Shown one piece after another: positions 8,167 through 17,201 of a stretch of 35,865 bases of DNA. Made by a program: the position numbers and the translations under genes. Positions within the stretch are counted from its first letter, which is position 1; the number at the start of each line of letters is the position of its first letter. This DNA comes from an uncultured Prevotellaceae bacterium (GTDB lineage: Bacteria > Bacteroidota > Bacteroidia > Bacteroidales > Muribaculaceae). The notes beneath the pieces are model-generated. The model did not search any database, was not told the origin of the DNA, and was given only the letters and a program-made list of their open reading frames with translations. The stretch is taken from the NCBI GenBank assembly GCA_900318065.1, contig ONIY01000043.1, positions 1 to 35,865 on the forward strand, read 5' to 3'.

Positions 8167-9150
8167 ATGGCACGTAAGGTTGAAATATTGCGCCCACAGC
8201 TGTTCAAGTTTGGCTTGAACTTGAAGACTGTGCTCTGGGGTGGCGACAAGATTGCCAGTTTCAAGGGCGTGGACTTTGACGTGCACAACGTGGGCGAGAG
8301 TTGGGAGATATCGGGCCTCAAAGGCCACGAGAGCGTGGTTGTGGAGGGCGAGCACGAAGGGCTCACGCTGCGACAACTCGTGAGGCGCTACAAGGGCCAG
8401 CTGGTGGGAAACCACGTCTACCTCAAGCACGGCAACGAGTTTCCGCTGCTGGTGAAGTTTATCGATGCGAGCCAAGACCTCTCGGTGCAGGTTCACCCCG
8501 ACGACGACTTGGCACGCCGCCGTCACAACTGCTCGGGAAAGACCGAGATGTGGTATATCATCGAGGCCGAGCCAGGCTCCTCGCTGCTGGCAGGCATGAG
8601 CCGCACCATCACCCCGCGTGAATACCTGCAGCACATGGCCGACGGCACCCTGCTCAATGTGCTCGCGCGTCACGACACCCATGCTGGCGACATCTTCTTC
8701 CTGCCCTCGGGGCGCATCCACTCGATAGGCGCCGGCAACCTGTTGCTCGAGGTTCAGCAGTCGAGCGACATCACCTATCGCGTCTATGACTATGACCGCA
8801 TCGACATCAACGGCAAGCCGCGCCAGCTGCACACCGACCTCGCCGTCGACGCCATCGACTACACCGTGAGCAGCGACTGCCTGCGGCATTATCCCGACCG
8901 CAATGGCAAGATTTCGCTCATCAAGAGCATATTCTTCAACGTTGACCGCATTATGGTCGACGGTTCTTATCACCTGGCGATGCCTCACGACACCTTCCTG
9001 TGCCTGATGTGCATCGATGGCCATGCCACTATCGACTGTGGCAATGGCCGCCTCACCGACATCTCGCGCGGCGAGTCGTTCCTCGCTCCGGCGTGCATCC
9101 ACAGCCTTGACTTCAAGGGCAAGGCTACCATTATCACGGCGTGGGTGTGA
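8167..9150 (+). CDS. manA: Mannose-6-phosphate isomerase, class I
   Basis: A 327-residue cytoplasmic enzyme converting mannose 6-phosphate and fructose 6-phosphate, feeding GDP-mannose and GDP-fucose synthesis or mannose catabolism. Zinc ligands are visible: Q108 and H110 in SVQVHPDD, E127 in SGKTEMWYI and H185 in GRIHSIGAG, in the order and spacing of class I enzymes. The length matches the short Bacteroidetes/Firmicutes form. The ATG at 8167 gives the normal N-terminus (MARKVEILRPQLFKFGL with LWGG nearby). The frame stays open further upstream, but that extension has no family similarity. It is followed 64 bp later by the histidine phosphatase gene on the same strand. Confidence 0.96.
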   Translation: MARKVEILRPQLFKFGLNLKTVLWGGDKIASFKGVDFDVHNVGESWEISGLKGHESVVVEGEHEGLTLRQLVRRYKGQLVGNHVYLKHGNEFPLLVKFIDASQDLSVQVHPDDDLARRRHNCSGKTEMWYIIEAEPGSSLLAGMSRTITPREYLQHMADGTLLNVLARHDTHAGDIFFLPSGRIHSIGAGNLLLEVQQSSDITYRVYDYDRIDINGKPRQLHTDLAVDAIDYTVSSDCLRHYPDRNGKISLIKSIFFNVDRIMVDGSYHLAMPHDTFLCLMCIDGHATIDCGNGRLTDISRGESFLAPACIHSLDFKGKATIITAWV

Positions 9151-9214
9151 TATAATGCCATGGAGCGAGTTCAATACTGGTTAATCCTTGTTTAAACTTT
9201 TAATAATTAGGTAG

Positions 9215-10495
9215 ATGAAACGTATTTTTCTGTTATTATGGGCGGTAGTGATGGTAGCGTGCGCCTGGGCGCAAACTACAGTGCTTGACGACTTTAAGGA
9301 AGACATACACCGCAGTGCCAACAACTACCAGGCTTACCCCGACGGCAACTTGCCTGCATTGACACCTTGCCCCGAGGGCTACAAGCCGTTTTTCATGAAT
9401 CACTATGGCCGTCATGGCAGCCGATGGCTCATCAATCCTAACGACTACATCATACCCGTGGAACAGCTGAGCAAGGGCGAGCGCAATGGCAAGCTCACCC
9501 GCCGTGGCAAGGAGGTGCTCGACGCCTGCCGCAAGATGCTCGACGCTTCCCAGATGAGGCTGGGCGAGCTGAGCGACGTGGGTGCCGAGCAGCATCAGCG
9601 CATAGCACGCCGCATGTTCCAGAACTTCCCCGAGATTTGGGAGGGCGACGTCAGGGTAGATGCCCGTTCCACAGTGGTGATTCGCTGCATCTTGTCGATG
9701 CTCAACGCCACCCAGGTGCTCAAGTCGCTCAATCCTCGCCTCAACATCACCACCGATGCCAGCGAGCACGACATGTACTACATGAACTACCGCGACACCG
9801 TTGCCATTGCTGCCCAGCAGGCATCACGGCCTCTTGTCAATGAGCTGAAGGACAAGATTTTCACTCCCAAGCGCTTGGAGAAGATGACCTCGCGCTTGTT
9901 CAACGATAAGAAGTTTGTGCGCGACAGCATCGATAGTTTCAAGTTTGAATACACGCTTTTTGATGTGGTGAGCAACATGCAGAGTCATCATGCCTTCGAC
10001 GGCATCGACCTTTATACTGGAGTGTTCACCGTCGACGATGCCACCAGTTTCTGGACCTATAACAACGCGCGATGGTATATCTACTCGGGCAACACCTCAT
10101 TGAACAACCACACGGGCGCCAGGGCGCACAGGCACCTGCTGCGCAACTTCGTCGAGGCTGCCGATGTGGCTATCGCCAGCGGCACCAGCAGTGCCACGCT
10201 GCGATTTGGTCATGAGAGTGTGGTGTTGCCCATGGTGTGCCTCATGGGTCTTAACGGCATGGACTATGACACGAGCGACCTCTCGACACTTGCCGAGCAC
10301 TGGCAGTCCTACAAGGTGTTCCCCATGGCTGCCAACATCCAGATGGTGTATTACCGCAAGGCGGGTAGCGATGATATCCTGGTGAAAATACTGCTCAACG
10401 AGCGCGAGGCAACATTGCCCATCGCCAGCGACTGCGCGCCCTATTATCACTGGACCGACGTGCGCCGCCATTTCCTCACCCGCATCGATGAATGA
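9215..10495 (+). CDS. Secreted histidine-type acid phosphatase (clade 2, phytase/MINPP-like)
   Basis: A 426-residue protein with a signal peptide (MKRIFLLLWAVVMVACAWAQ). The phosphate-binding and nucleophile motif HYGRHGSRW gives R66, H67 and R70, with H67 the phosphorylated histidine. The distal motif is GHESVVLP (H333, E334), resembling the HAE motif of multiple inositol polyphosphate phosphatases rather than the HD of AppA phytase. The likely role is periplasmic or surface release of phosphate from phytate or other organic phosphates. It converges on the PAP2 gene with only 3 bp between the stop codons and begins a run of four phosphatase genes. Exact substrate uncertain. Confidence 0.9.
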   Translation: MKRIFLLLWAVVMVACAWAQTTVLDDFKEDIHRSANNYQAYPDGNLPALTPCPEGYKPFFMNHYGRHGSRWLINPNDYIIPVEQLSKGERNGKLTRRGKEVLDACRKMLDASQMRLGELSDVGAEQHQRIARRMFQNFPEIWEGDVRVDARSTVVIRCILSMLNATQVLKSLNPRLNITTDASEHDMYYMNYRDTVAIAAQQASRPLVNELKDKIFTPKRLEKMTSRLFNDKKFVRDSIDSFKFEYTLFDVVSNMQSHHAFDGIDLYTGVFTVDDATSFWTYNNARWYIYSGNTSLNNHTGARAHRHLLRNFVEAADVAIASGTSSATLRFGHESVVLPMVCLMGLNGMDYDTSDLSTLAEHWQSYKVFPMAANIQMVYYRKAGSDDILVKILLNEREATLPIASDCAPYYHWTDVRRHFLTRIDE

Positions 10496-10498
10496 GGA

Positions 10499-12061
10499 TT
10501 AATTCCCTAGAATGATATTGTAGACGATGGTGACATCGCTTGAGGTGATGTTGCCGTCGCCGTTGAGGTCGCCGTTGATGATGGCGCTGTCGTCGTTGTT
10601 GAGCAGCCAGTTGTAGAGCACGGTGATGTCGGTGCTGTTGACGGCACCATCGCCGTTGACGTCGCCCCACGAGGTGAGCGACAGGTATTCGCGCTTGGCA
10701 TTGTCGAAGAGCTTGACTGTTGACTGCTCGTTGCGCAGCTTGCCCAGCGTGCAAGCCGCCATGAGCCTTGCCGCGGCAACGTCGCTGGCATAGGCCATTC
10801 CTTTTATCACACGGCTTTCGCCATATTCCATTCCTCGCAGGAGAATGCTGTCCTGGTCGTGGGTAATGACCTCGGCAAGGGCGAGCGCTACTCCCCATCC
10901 CACCAGTGCGTGGCGGGAAGGATAGGACGACTCACCTGTAAGGCTCCACTCAACGCCACCATAGGGGTAGGTCTCCTTGAATTGGGAGTAAGGCCTGCGC
11001 CTGAAGTGTTCCCGTTTGTATATATTGGTCTGACTGTTGAGCAGGAAGGAGAGTGTTTTGATGAGAAAGGCGATGTGTGGTGTCTCGCTTTGAGAGATGT
11101 TGATGCCAGTGCACTCGTTGAAGATGTCGATGAAATACTGGTCGTTGAGTGCCATGTCGGCATTGGCAAGCTGCCCGCGCTCGGTAGAGTCGCGAAGGGG
11201 TTTGCATGCCCAGTATCTCTCAAGGTCGCCCAGGAAGAGGTAGTCGCTGGTGGTTGAAGGATTGTCCAGGATTCTTGTCATCACAGGGAACTCCCGTGGC
11301 GAACCCTTGATCTGGCTCACGGTGATGCCTCTCATCGCCGAGTACTCATTTTGTGCCGCCTTGATGTCGCGTGAGAACTGATTGCTGGCTCTCGCCTTGG
11401 CAATCGCTGCCGTGGCGCACATTGTGGCGGCATCCACGTCGCTCTGCCAGTGGGCTCCAGTAATCACGCTGCTGGTGCCATATTCCACTGCGCGTCTCAC
11501 TATCGTGTCCTGAAGAATGGGAAACGCCTGTGCCAGGGCCAGGGCAGTGCTCATGCAATAGGTCATGGGCGAGGAGGGATAGCTGGCGTTGGGCTGCAGG
11601 GTGCCAGGGGTGTTGAACTCGCCCCAGGCAGTGTCGTTCATCAGCACGTAGGGTCGCTTGCGTGGATTGGCTTGGACAAAGGGACTGGCATAGTTTGCTC
11701 CCGTGTTGCCAGCACGACTCATGAGTCGATAAATCGCCGGGGTGTTTTCCTGTGATATCTCCACTCCCAGCACCTGGCTGTAGATGGAGCACATGCGCTC
11801 AATGCCAGCAAGCGACTCCCAGCTTGCCTGCTCGCCACGCGGAGTGTTGCGCAAGGTCTTGCCCCACACCCACCATGTCATGTCGCAGGCAAAGGTGGCA
11901 CTGGCAGTGTCGAGCGGCTCTTCCAGTAATGCCAACTGCGCTGGTGTGGCAACGTCGCCCACATAGCTGTCGAGCGGGCTGGCGGCACTAGATGTTAATG
12001 CTCCTGCCAGCAGGAACATTAAAACCATGATGGTGTGAGTATGTGGAACTTTGCTTGTCAT
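10499..12061 (-). CDS. Secreted double-PAP2 acid phosphatase paralogue with degenerate active sites and a C-terminal dockerin
   Basis: A 520-residue protein: N-terminal signal peptide, two tandem PAP2 (class A non-specific acid phosphatase-like) domains at about 60-225 and 280-440, and a dockerin-like pair at 465-520 (GDVNGDGAVNSTDITVLY, GDLNGDGNITSSDVTIVY). The family motif is K-x6-RP, PSGH, SR-x5-H-x3-D. Domain 1 has V129 for Lys, PSSP for PSGH (P165) and SS for SR (S198), but keeps nucleophile H204. Domain 2 keeps K349, PSRH (H384) and R417, but has A423 where the nucleophilic His should be. Neither domain has a full site. It lies 33 bp after its intact paralogue on the same strand. It may be a binding or scaffold protein, or use residues shared between domains. 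Confidence 0.88.
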   Translation of the reverse strand: MTSKVPHTHTIMVLMFLLAGALTSSAASPLDSYVGDVATPAQLALLEEPLDTASATFACDMTWWVWGKTLRNTPRGEQASWESLAGIERMCSIYSQVLGVEISQENTPAIYRLMSRAGNTGANYASPFVQANPRKRPYVLMNDTAWGEFNTPGTLQPNASYPSSPMTYCMSTALALAQAFPILQDTIVRRAVEYGTSSVITGAHWQSDVDAATMCATAAIAKARASNQFSRDIKAAQNEYSAMRGITVSQIKGSPREFPVMTRILDNPSTTSDYLFLGDLERYWACKPLRDSTERGQLANADMALNDQYFIDIFNECTGINISQSETPHIAFLIKTLSFLLNSQTNIYKREHFRRRPYSQFKETYPYGGVEWSLTGESSYPSRHALVGWGVALALAEVITHDQDSILLRGMEYGESRVIKGMAYASDVAAARLMAACTLGKLRNEQSTVKLFDNAKREYLSLTSWGDVNGDGAVNSTDITVLYNWLLNNDDSAIINGDLNGDGNITSSDVTIVYNIILGN

Positions 12062-12094
12062 TCTAAAACTGGTTGAGCGTTAATGGTTTTTCGG

Positions 12095-13474
12095 TCACTT
12101 GCCTTGTTGCTGGGATTTCTTGAGCACATATTCTTGCCTGGCATCGTTGAGCATAGTGACAAACCATGAGTCGTTGTGATACTTGGCAAGCACGCACGCT
12201 GCCATCACCATTCCTGCCTGCACATCGCTGCTGTAGTGATAGCCCACAATCACGCGGCTGAGTCCAAACTCACGGCCACGCTTGAGCAGCTCGTTCTGGC
12301 AGTCGGGCATGACCTCGGCAAGTGCCAGAGCTATGCCCCAGCCTATGATGGCGTGCCCCGAGGGATAGGATGAGTCGGCATAGTACTCCTGCTCCTCGCT
12401 CGGGATTGCCGTGGGTGTTCCCAGCTCCACATAGGGGCGCTTCCTGAACCAGTAACTCTTCATTGCAGTGCCCTCGAGCCCCAGGCGCAGCTTGAGCATC
12501 TTGAGCAGTAACGATATCTTTGGCGTCTCGGTGCTGGAGATGGGAATGTCGATGCATGGCGCAAAGCCGCTCATGAGTGCCTGGTCGTCGAGGCTGGCAT
12601 CGGCAATGGCTATCTGGCCCCTGAGGCTGTCGCGCTCGGCCTTTGCGTTCCAGTAGAGGGCGACATCGCCCACATGCTCTGGTGAGGTGGTCGAGTAGGG
12701 GGCGGGTATGATTTTATTGGCTTGCGGAGAGTTGGCAGTTGTCACTTCGGTGAGGGTCAAGCGTTTGAGGTCGGCATATTCCTCGCGTGCCGCAATTATG
12801 TCGGCGGCAAAGTCGGGCTTGGCATGAGCCCGGGCAATGGCTGCCGAGGAGCAGAGCATCGCGGCGTCGACGTCGCTTTGCCAGTGCGCTCCCACAATCA
12901 CTCGGCTGATGCCATACTCATATCCACGGTTCAGGATGGTGTCTTGCATGTGAGGCGCCATCTCGGCGAGAGCCAGTGCTGTGCCCCATGCAAAGGAGGT
13001 GTGCGACGAGGGGTAGGAGCTATTGGTCTCAAGGTTGTCGTGAGAGTCATATTGTCCCCACACGGGTTCGTTCATGAGCAGGAAAGGCCGCTTGCGAAAG
13101 TACTGGCTCTTCATCCTCACCACGGCGTTGGCGCCAGTGTTTCCTGCGCGCAGCATCAGCTTGTAGATGGCCGGCGTGGTTTCCTCCGAGATGTTGATGC
13201 CCAGCACGTCGCTGTAGATGGTGCACATGCGCACGATGCCATATTTCGACTCCCAGCTTGCCTGCTCGCCACGCGGGGTGTTGCGCAGGCTCTTTCCCCA
13301 AATCCACCTGGCATAGTCGCCAATGAAAACGGTGCTCGCCGAGTCGGGCGGCAGTGGCATGTAGGCTATGGGGTCGGGGGCCTCTTCGAAGGTGAGATAA
13401 TAGTCGACAGTGGCGGCAAGTGAACAATTTGCCACCAGCGCTATCAATAATATGGAAAAGAGTCTTTTAATCAA
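12095..13474 (-). CDS. Secreted double-PAP2 acid phosphatase, both domains intact
   Basis: A 459-residue protein with a signal peptide (MIKRLFSILLIALVANCSLA) and two PAP2 domains at about 50-215 and 270-430. Domain 1 has K122, RP at 129-130, PSSH (H158), SR at 190-191, H197 and D201. Domain 2 has K339, RP at 346-347, PSGH (H374), SR at 406-407, H413 and D417. Both thus carry the complete class A acid phosphatase site. It should hydrolyse phosphomonoesters outside the cytoplasm. The start is a TTG at 13474: an in-frame stop lies two codons upstream and no ATG lies near. It belongs to a run PafA-PAP2-PAP2 on the minus strand, separated from the PafA gene by a heptamer array. Confidence 0.9.
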   Translation of the reverse strand: MIKRLFSILLIALVANCSLAATVDYYLTFEEAPDPIAYMPLPPDSASTVFIGDYARWIWGKSLRNTPRGEQASWESKYGIVRMCTIYSDVLGINISEETTPAIYKLMLRAGNTGANAVVRMKSQYFRKRPFLLMNEPVWGQYDSHDNLETNSSYPSSHTSFAWGTALALAEMAPHMQDTILNRGYEYGISRVIVGAHWQSDVDAAMLCSSAAIARAHAKPDFAADIIAAREEYADLKRLTLTEVTTANSPQANKIIPAPYSTTSPEHVGDVALYWNAKAERDSLRGQIAIADASLDDQALMSGFAPCIDIPISSTETPKISLLLKMLKLRLGLEGTAMKSYWFRKRPYVELGTPTAIPSEEQEYYADSSYPSGHAIIGWGIALALAEVMPDCQNELLKRGREFGLSRVIVGYHYSSDVQAGMVMAACVLAKYHNDSWFVTMLNDARQEYVLKKSQQQGK

Positions 13475-13491
13475 AGCTTAATGTTTTTTTG

Positions 13492-13555
13492 GGGGATCGG
13501 GGATGGGGGATCGGAGATCGAGGATAGGGGATGGAGGATAGGGGATCGGGGTCGG
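13492..13555. repeat. GGGGATN heptamer array
   Basis: About nine consecutive 7-bp units fill the gap between the PafA-like and PAP2 genes: GGGGATC, GGGGATG, GGGGATC, GGAGATC, GAGGATA, GGGGATG, GAGGATA, GGGGATC and a degenerate last unit. Related heptamers occur at 1536-1577. The array sits just upstream of the TTG start at 13474. Confidence 0.88.
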
Positions 13556-13563
13556 AAAATTAA

Positions 13564-15054
13564 TTATCGGTCGTTTTTTACGTCGAAGGTGATTGCCTCG
13601 CCCACGCAGGCGTTGGGCATCTGGATGTGTAGCATGGCGCAGATGGTGGGTGCTGCGTCAACGATGCGGGTGGGCTTGCTGGTTGCCCCATGTGGCACGT
13701 GCCATCCCATGAACACGAGTGGGATGTGGCTGTCGTAGGGGTTCCACGCACCATGGGTAGTGCCCTTGTAGTCTTTTTTTACCTTGAATGGGAGGTATCC
13801 GGGATGCGTCATGACCACGATGTCGCCGCTGCGTCCACGGTGGTAGCCGTTGATGAGGCGTTCCTTGAGGATTGCTGGAATGCTGGCTTGCTCTATGTTG
13901 TCGTAGTCGACGGCAACCACCAGTTCCTCCTCGTTGTTGAGCACGTCGAGGGCGGCTTTCTTGACTTGTGCAACGTCGGCGCCCACGCTGTCAATCTTGT
14001 CATAGTCGAGATAGATGCGGTAGTCATAGATTGCCTTGATGGCATTAGGCACGCCACACTCGTTGTAGATGGCAAGGTTCATGTTCTTGCGGGCGGTGCT
14101 GGCGTCCCAGCCGCCAGCGGGCTGGTTGTGCTCGTTCATGAAGTTGGGGTTGTGGGCAGCGCCATGGTCGGCACTCAGGAATAGCAGGTAATTGCCGCGT
14201 CCCACTTGCTTGTCGAGTTCTTTGAAGAAGTGCGCCAGTTCTTTGTCGAGTTGCATGTACACCTCATAGTTCTCACGGCCGCGGGTGCTGTAGGTGTGCC
14301 CAATGGCATCGGTCGACGAAACGCTCACGCACAGCATGTCGGTATACTTGCCACGTCCCAGCTTCTCGTTGTTGAGAATGGCCTCGGCCATGCGGAAGGT
14401 GTAGGTAACGCCCTGGTTGCTGGTGTTGAGGTCTACCTTGGGCTCGGTGTTGTACTGACGGTTGAACTTCTCCACCCAGTTGGGGAGGCGGTCCATATAA
14501 TAGGTGCTGGTGACAAAGTGCCCAACGTTGCTGTCCCACCAGTAGGCGGCATCGGCACTGTGTCCCGCTGGGAGAATAGCGGCACGAGGCTTGATGGCTA
14601 CGCCATAGACCTTGCAGTCGAAGTCGAGCGCCTGCTTGAGCTCGTCGCCAATGGTTGTCGCCCTGAGGTTGCGGGGCGAGTTCATGCCGGCTTTACTGTC
14701 GGTTCCCACGCCCTCCACGCTGTTGTCGTCGGTGCTCGACACGGGTTTGCCGTCAATCATGAAGCCATTGCCGGCAATGCCGTGAAAGAAGGGCACCGAG
14801 CCGGTGTAAAGGCTTGTGTGACCTATTGCTGTGACCGTGGGAATATAGTTTATCATTGTGTTCTCACAGCTGTAGCCCTCGTTGAGCAGTCGCTTGATGC
14901 CGTCGGGACCATAGTCTTCGTAGTAGTAATAGAGGTAGTCCCAGCGCATCTGGTCTACAACAATTCCCACTACCAGTTTAGGACGGTCGATTTGTGCTGT
15001 TGAGGCAAGAGCAGCACAGCACACGGCTAGTATCAATAGAAATCTTTTCATCAT
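13564..15054 (-). CDS. PafA-type alkaline phosphatase (type I phosphodiesterase/nucleotide pyrophosphatase superfamily)
   Basis: A 496-residue secreted enzyme with signal peptide MMKRFLLILAVCCAALASTAQ. Metal and active-site motifs of the alkaline phosphatase superfamily are present: VVDQMRWDY (D34); PTVTAIGHTSLYTG, which contains the nucleophilic Thr that distinguishes PafA from the Ser of PhoA; VSSTDAIGHTYS; and FLSADHGAAHNPNF. The length and arrangement fit PafA, the phosphate-insensitive phosphomonoesterase of Bacteroidetes. The role is to release phosphate from phosphomonoesters in the periplasm. The start could be either of two adjacent ATGs (15054 or 15051). It is the first gene of the minus-strand phosphatase run and has a good promoter 31 bp upstream. 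Confidence 0.93.
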   Translation of the reverse strand: MMKRFLLILAVCCAALASTAQIDRPKLVVGIVVDQMRWDYLYYYYEDYGPDGIKRLLNEGYSCENTMINYIPTVTAIGHTSLYTGSVPFFHGIAGNGFMIDGKPVSSTDDNSVEGVGTDSKAGMNSPRNLRATTIGDELKQALDFDCKVYGVAIKPRAAILPAGHSADAAYWWDSNVGHFVTSTYYMDRLPNWVEKFNRQYNTEPKVDLNTSNQGVTYTFRMAEAILNNEKLGRGKYTDMLCVSVSSTDAIGHTYSTRGRENYEVYMQLDKELAHFFKELDKQVGRGNYLLFLSADHGAAHNPNFMNEHNQPAGGWDASTARKNMNLAIYNECGVPNAIKAIYDYRIYLDYDKIDSVGADVAQVKKAALDVLNNEEELVVAVDYDNIEQASIPAILKERLINGYHRGRSGDIVVMTHPGYLPFKVKKDYKGTTHGAWNPYDSHIPLVFMGWHVPHGATSKPTRIVDAAPTICAMLHIQMPNACVGEAITFDVKNDR

Positions 15055-15084
15055 GAAGTGTATTTTAGTGGATATTTCAATCCC

Positions 15085-15115
15085 CAAAGTTAGTCATAAT
15101 ACTTTAAATGTGCAA
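15085..15115 (-). promoter_or_regulatory. Promoter of the PafA-PAP2-PAP2 run
   Basis: On the minus strand TTG (15113-15115) is followed by 20 bp and TAACTTTG (15085-15092). The start codon is about 25 nt beyond the predicted start of transcription. Confidence 0.7.
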
Positions 15116-15133
15116 GACTTGCGTAACACCTCT

Positions 15134-17149
15134 TTACCTCACAATCACCTTCTTGCCGCCAATGATGTAGATGCCCTGTGGCAGGCCCTGTGTGGCGGTA
15201 GCTGGGTCAACGTTCTGCTTGATGAGCTGGCCTTGAGTGTTGTAGACGTTGACGGGAGTGCTGGACTCGTCGGCAGTGATGTTGTCGATGGCAGTGCTGC
15301 CCATCAGGTTGAGGCTGCGCTGGTGCCTGCGGTACACAATCTCTTGCTGGTCGACGAAATTAATCTCCTGAAGGTCAATCTTGTCGTTGATGCCTATGAG
15401 GGACGTTGAGCTTATCTCGAGAGTGAGGAGTGCCCCCTCATAGCCGTCGATGTCATCGCCAGCAGGAGAGTAGCACCACAGCGAGTAGTAGTTGGGGCTC
15501 ACCTGCTTGAAGTGCAGCTCATGTCCCAGTGCTCGGCTGGTGAGCGTGGCGCTGTTGATGCTGATGTGGCTTGGCGTTGAGATGTCGAGCTGGAAAGCAG
15601 TGTAGTTGATGGTGTTCTCGAGAATTATGTTGAGGGAGACTGTCTTGCCCGTTATAGCGTCGCCATAGCCGTCGATGAGGTCGTCAAAATAGGTGTGATA
15701 AGGCTTGTTGAAGGGTTCGGTGCTATTGATGATGTTGTAGATCGACACAATGTCGCCCACGTTGACTTCGCCGTCGCCGCTCACGTCGGTGAGACTGGTG
15801 TTGATGCCCTGAGTGTTGCCGTCGGTCAAGAATAGCCGCTCGGCGACAGCGTCGATGGTGTTGACAAAGCCGTCTTCATTAACGTCGCCTCGCAACGTGG
15901 CGTTGCCAATGAGGAAGTTCATCCACTGGTCGGCAGCTTTATAGGCATTGGCAACATCTTTGTTCACGTTGAGCCTCACCTGGCTCTGGTTGATGCCTGC
16001 CCACACGTCGTCGCCCAGCTCAGGAACCTGAAGCGGCTGGGCGCTGATCTCGTTGAGACCTGTCATTCCCGCCATGGCGCGCGTGCCAATGCGGTAGACG
16101 CCATAGGGGATGTTGATTGTAGAGTGCTGTGACTGGTTGTAGAGGGCATAGTCGCCTATGTCGCCCAGGTGCTGGGTCATGAAGCCCGCGGGATTGTTGA
16201 TGTTGTCGCAACCGGCAAGCATATAGTCGGGCAGGTAGGTGAGTGTGGAGGGCAGCTCCACATTGTTGAGGTTCTTGTTGTAGAACAGCGTGCCCTCGTC
16301 GAGTTGCTTCACGTGGGATGGCAGCTCCAGGCGGGTGATATTGGTCTTTGCCAGTGCCCACGCTCCCAGGTGCTTGAGCCGTGGAACTCGGGAGAAGTCA
16401 AATTTCTTGAGGCCCGACATGTAGAACGCCTTGTCGCCTATCTCTTCCATGAGCGAGCCGTCACTAATGCTCACGCTCTGCAGTGAGGTGCAGCCTCTGA
16501 AGGCACCAGCGCCCACGCTCACCACGTTGTGGCCTATCGACACGCTGGAGAGTTGCTTGCAGTCGGCAAACGCCCCGTCGCCTATCTTGAGCGGCGAACC
16601 AATGCTGATGACCACCTTGGCGAGCTTGTCGCAATGGGCAAAGGCGTTGGCACCCAGGTGACTGGTGGCGTAGCTTAGGGTCACATTAGTCAACTTCTTG
16701 CATGAGTTGAAGGCATCGTCGCCAATGCTCTTCACCGAGCCAGGGAAGGTGATGCTGGTGATGCCAGTGCCCGCCAGGGCGCCATAGTCTATGGCTACCA
16801 GGTTGCTGGGCAGGGTCACCGACTGTAGTTTCACCAGTCCCATGAGTGCGCAGTGGGGCAGGGTGTTGGCATTAAAATTAAGAACCCCACTCAGGAACCC
16901 GTCGTCGACGGTTCCTGAGTAGGCCTCTATAGTAGCGTTGGTTAGTTCTAGAGTCTTGAGATTGGTGAGTTCATCGGCAATGAACTTGAAGTCTCGTGCA
17001 TCGATGGTTCCGTTGATGGTGAGCGATGTGATATTGTGGTCGGGCACCACTGTTGCCAGCTTGCCGGCAGTGGTGGTTACCGTTATTGCATGGGCATGCA
17101 GTGCGGCAACCATGACCAGCAATAAAATTATGCGTGCTCTAAACCACAT
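15134..17149 (-). CDS. Secreted BspA-type LRR protein with dockerin, cohesin-like domain and sorting tail
   Basis: About 671 residues. A signal peptide (MWFRARIILLLVMVAALHAHA) follows the ATG at 17149; a GTG two codons earlier is less likely. Residues 25-400 are LRR_5/BspA repeats (GDDAFNSCKKLTNVTL, IGDGAFADCKQLSSVSI). Residues 415-480 hold a dockerin-like pair (GDVNEDGFVNTIDAVAERLF, DVSGDGEVNVGDIVSIYNII). Residues 500-600 form a beta-sandwich (KTVSLNIILENTINYTAFQL) resembling cohesin, an inference from strand pattern. The last 40 residues (VYNTQGQLIKQ to GGKKVIVR) resemble a type IX secretion sorting domain. A surface adhesin or scaffold is likely. Close paralogue of the next gene upstream, from which it is 52 bp away. 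Confidence 0.87.
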   Translation of the reverse strand: MWFRARIILLLVMVAALHAHAITVTTTAGKLATVVPDHNITSLTINGTIDARDFKFIADELTNLKTLELTNATIEAYSGTVDDGFLSGVLNFNANTLPHCALMGLVKLQSVTLPSNLVAIDYGALAGTGITSITFPGSVKSIGDDAFNSCKKLTNVTLSYATSHLGANAFAHCDKLAKVVISIGSPLKIGDGAFADCKQLSSVSIGHNVVSVGAGAFRGCTSLQSVSISDGSLMEEIGDKAFYMSGLKKFDFSRVPRLKHLGAWALAKTNITRLELPSHVKQLDEGTLFYNKNLNNVELPSTLTYLPDYMLAGCDNINNPAGFMTQHLGDIGDYALYNQSQHSTINIPYGVYRIGTRAMAGMTGLNEISAQPLQVPELGDDVWAGINQSQVRLNVNKDVANAYKAADQWMNFLIGNATLRGDVNEDGFVNTIDAVAERLFLTDGNTQGINTSLTDVSGDGEVNVGDIVSIYNIINSTEPFNKPYHTYFDDLIDGYGDAITGKTVSLNIILENTINYTAFQLDISTPSHISINSATLTSRALGHELHFKQVSPNYYSLWCYSPAGDDIDGYEGALLTLEISSTSLIGINDKIDLQEINFVDQQEIVYRRHQRSLNLMGSTAIDNITADESSTPVNVYNTQGQLIKQNVDPATATQGLPQGIYIIGGKKVIVR

Positions 17150-17201
17150 GGACACTAACCATTAAAAATGCATATAAGAAATAGGTGTAAAGCAATGCGC
17201 T

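Noticed and set aside
8110-9174. Long open frame (354 codons) antisense to manA
   Set aside because: manA is certain from its zinc motifs; the antisense frame has no family features and comes from the strong C/G third-position bias.
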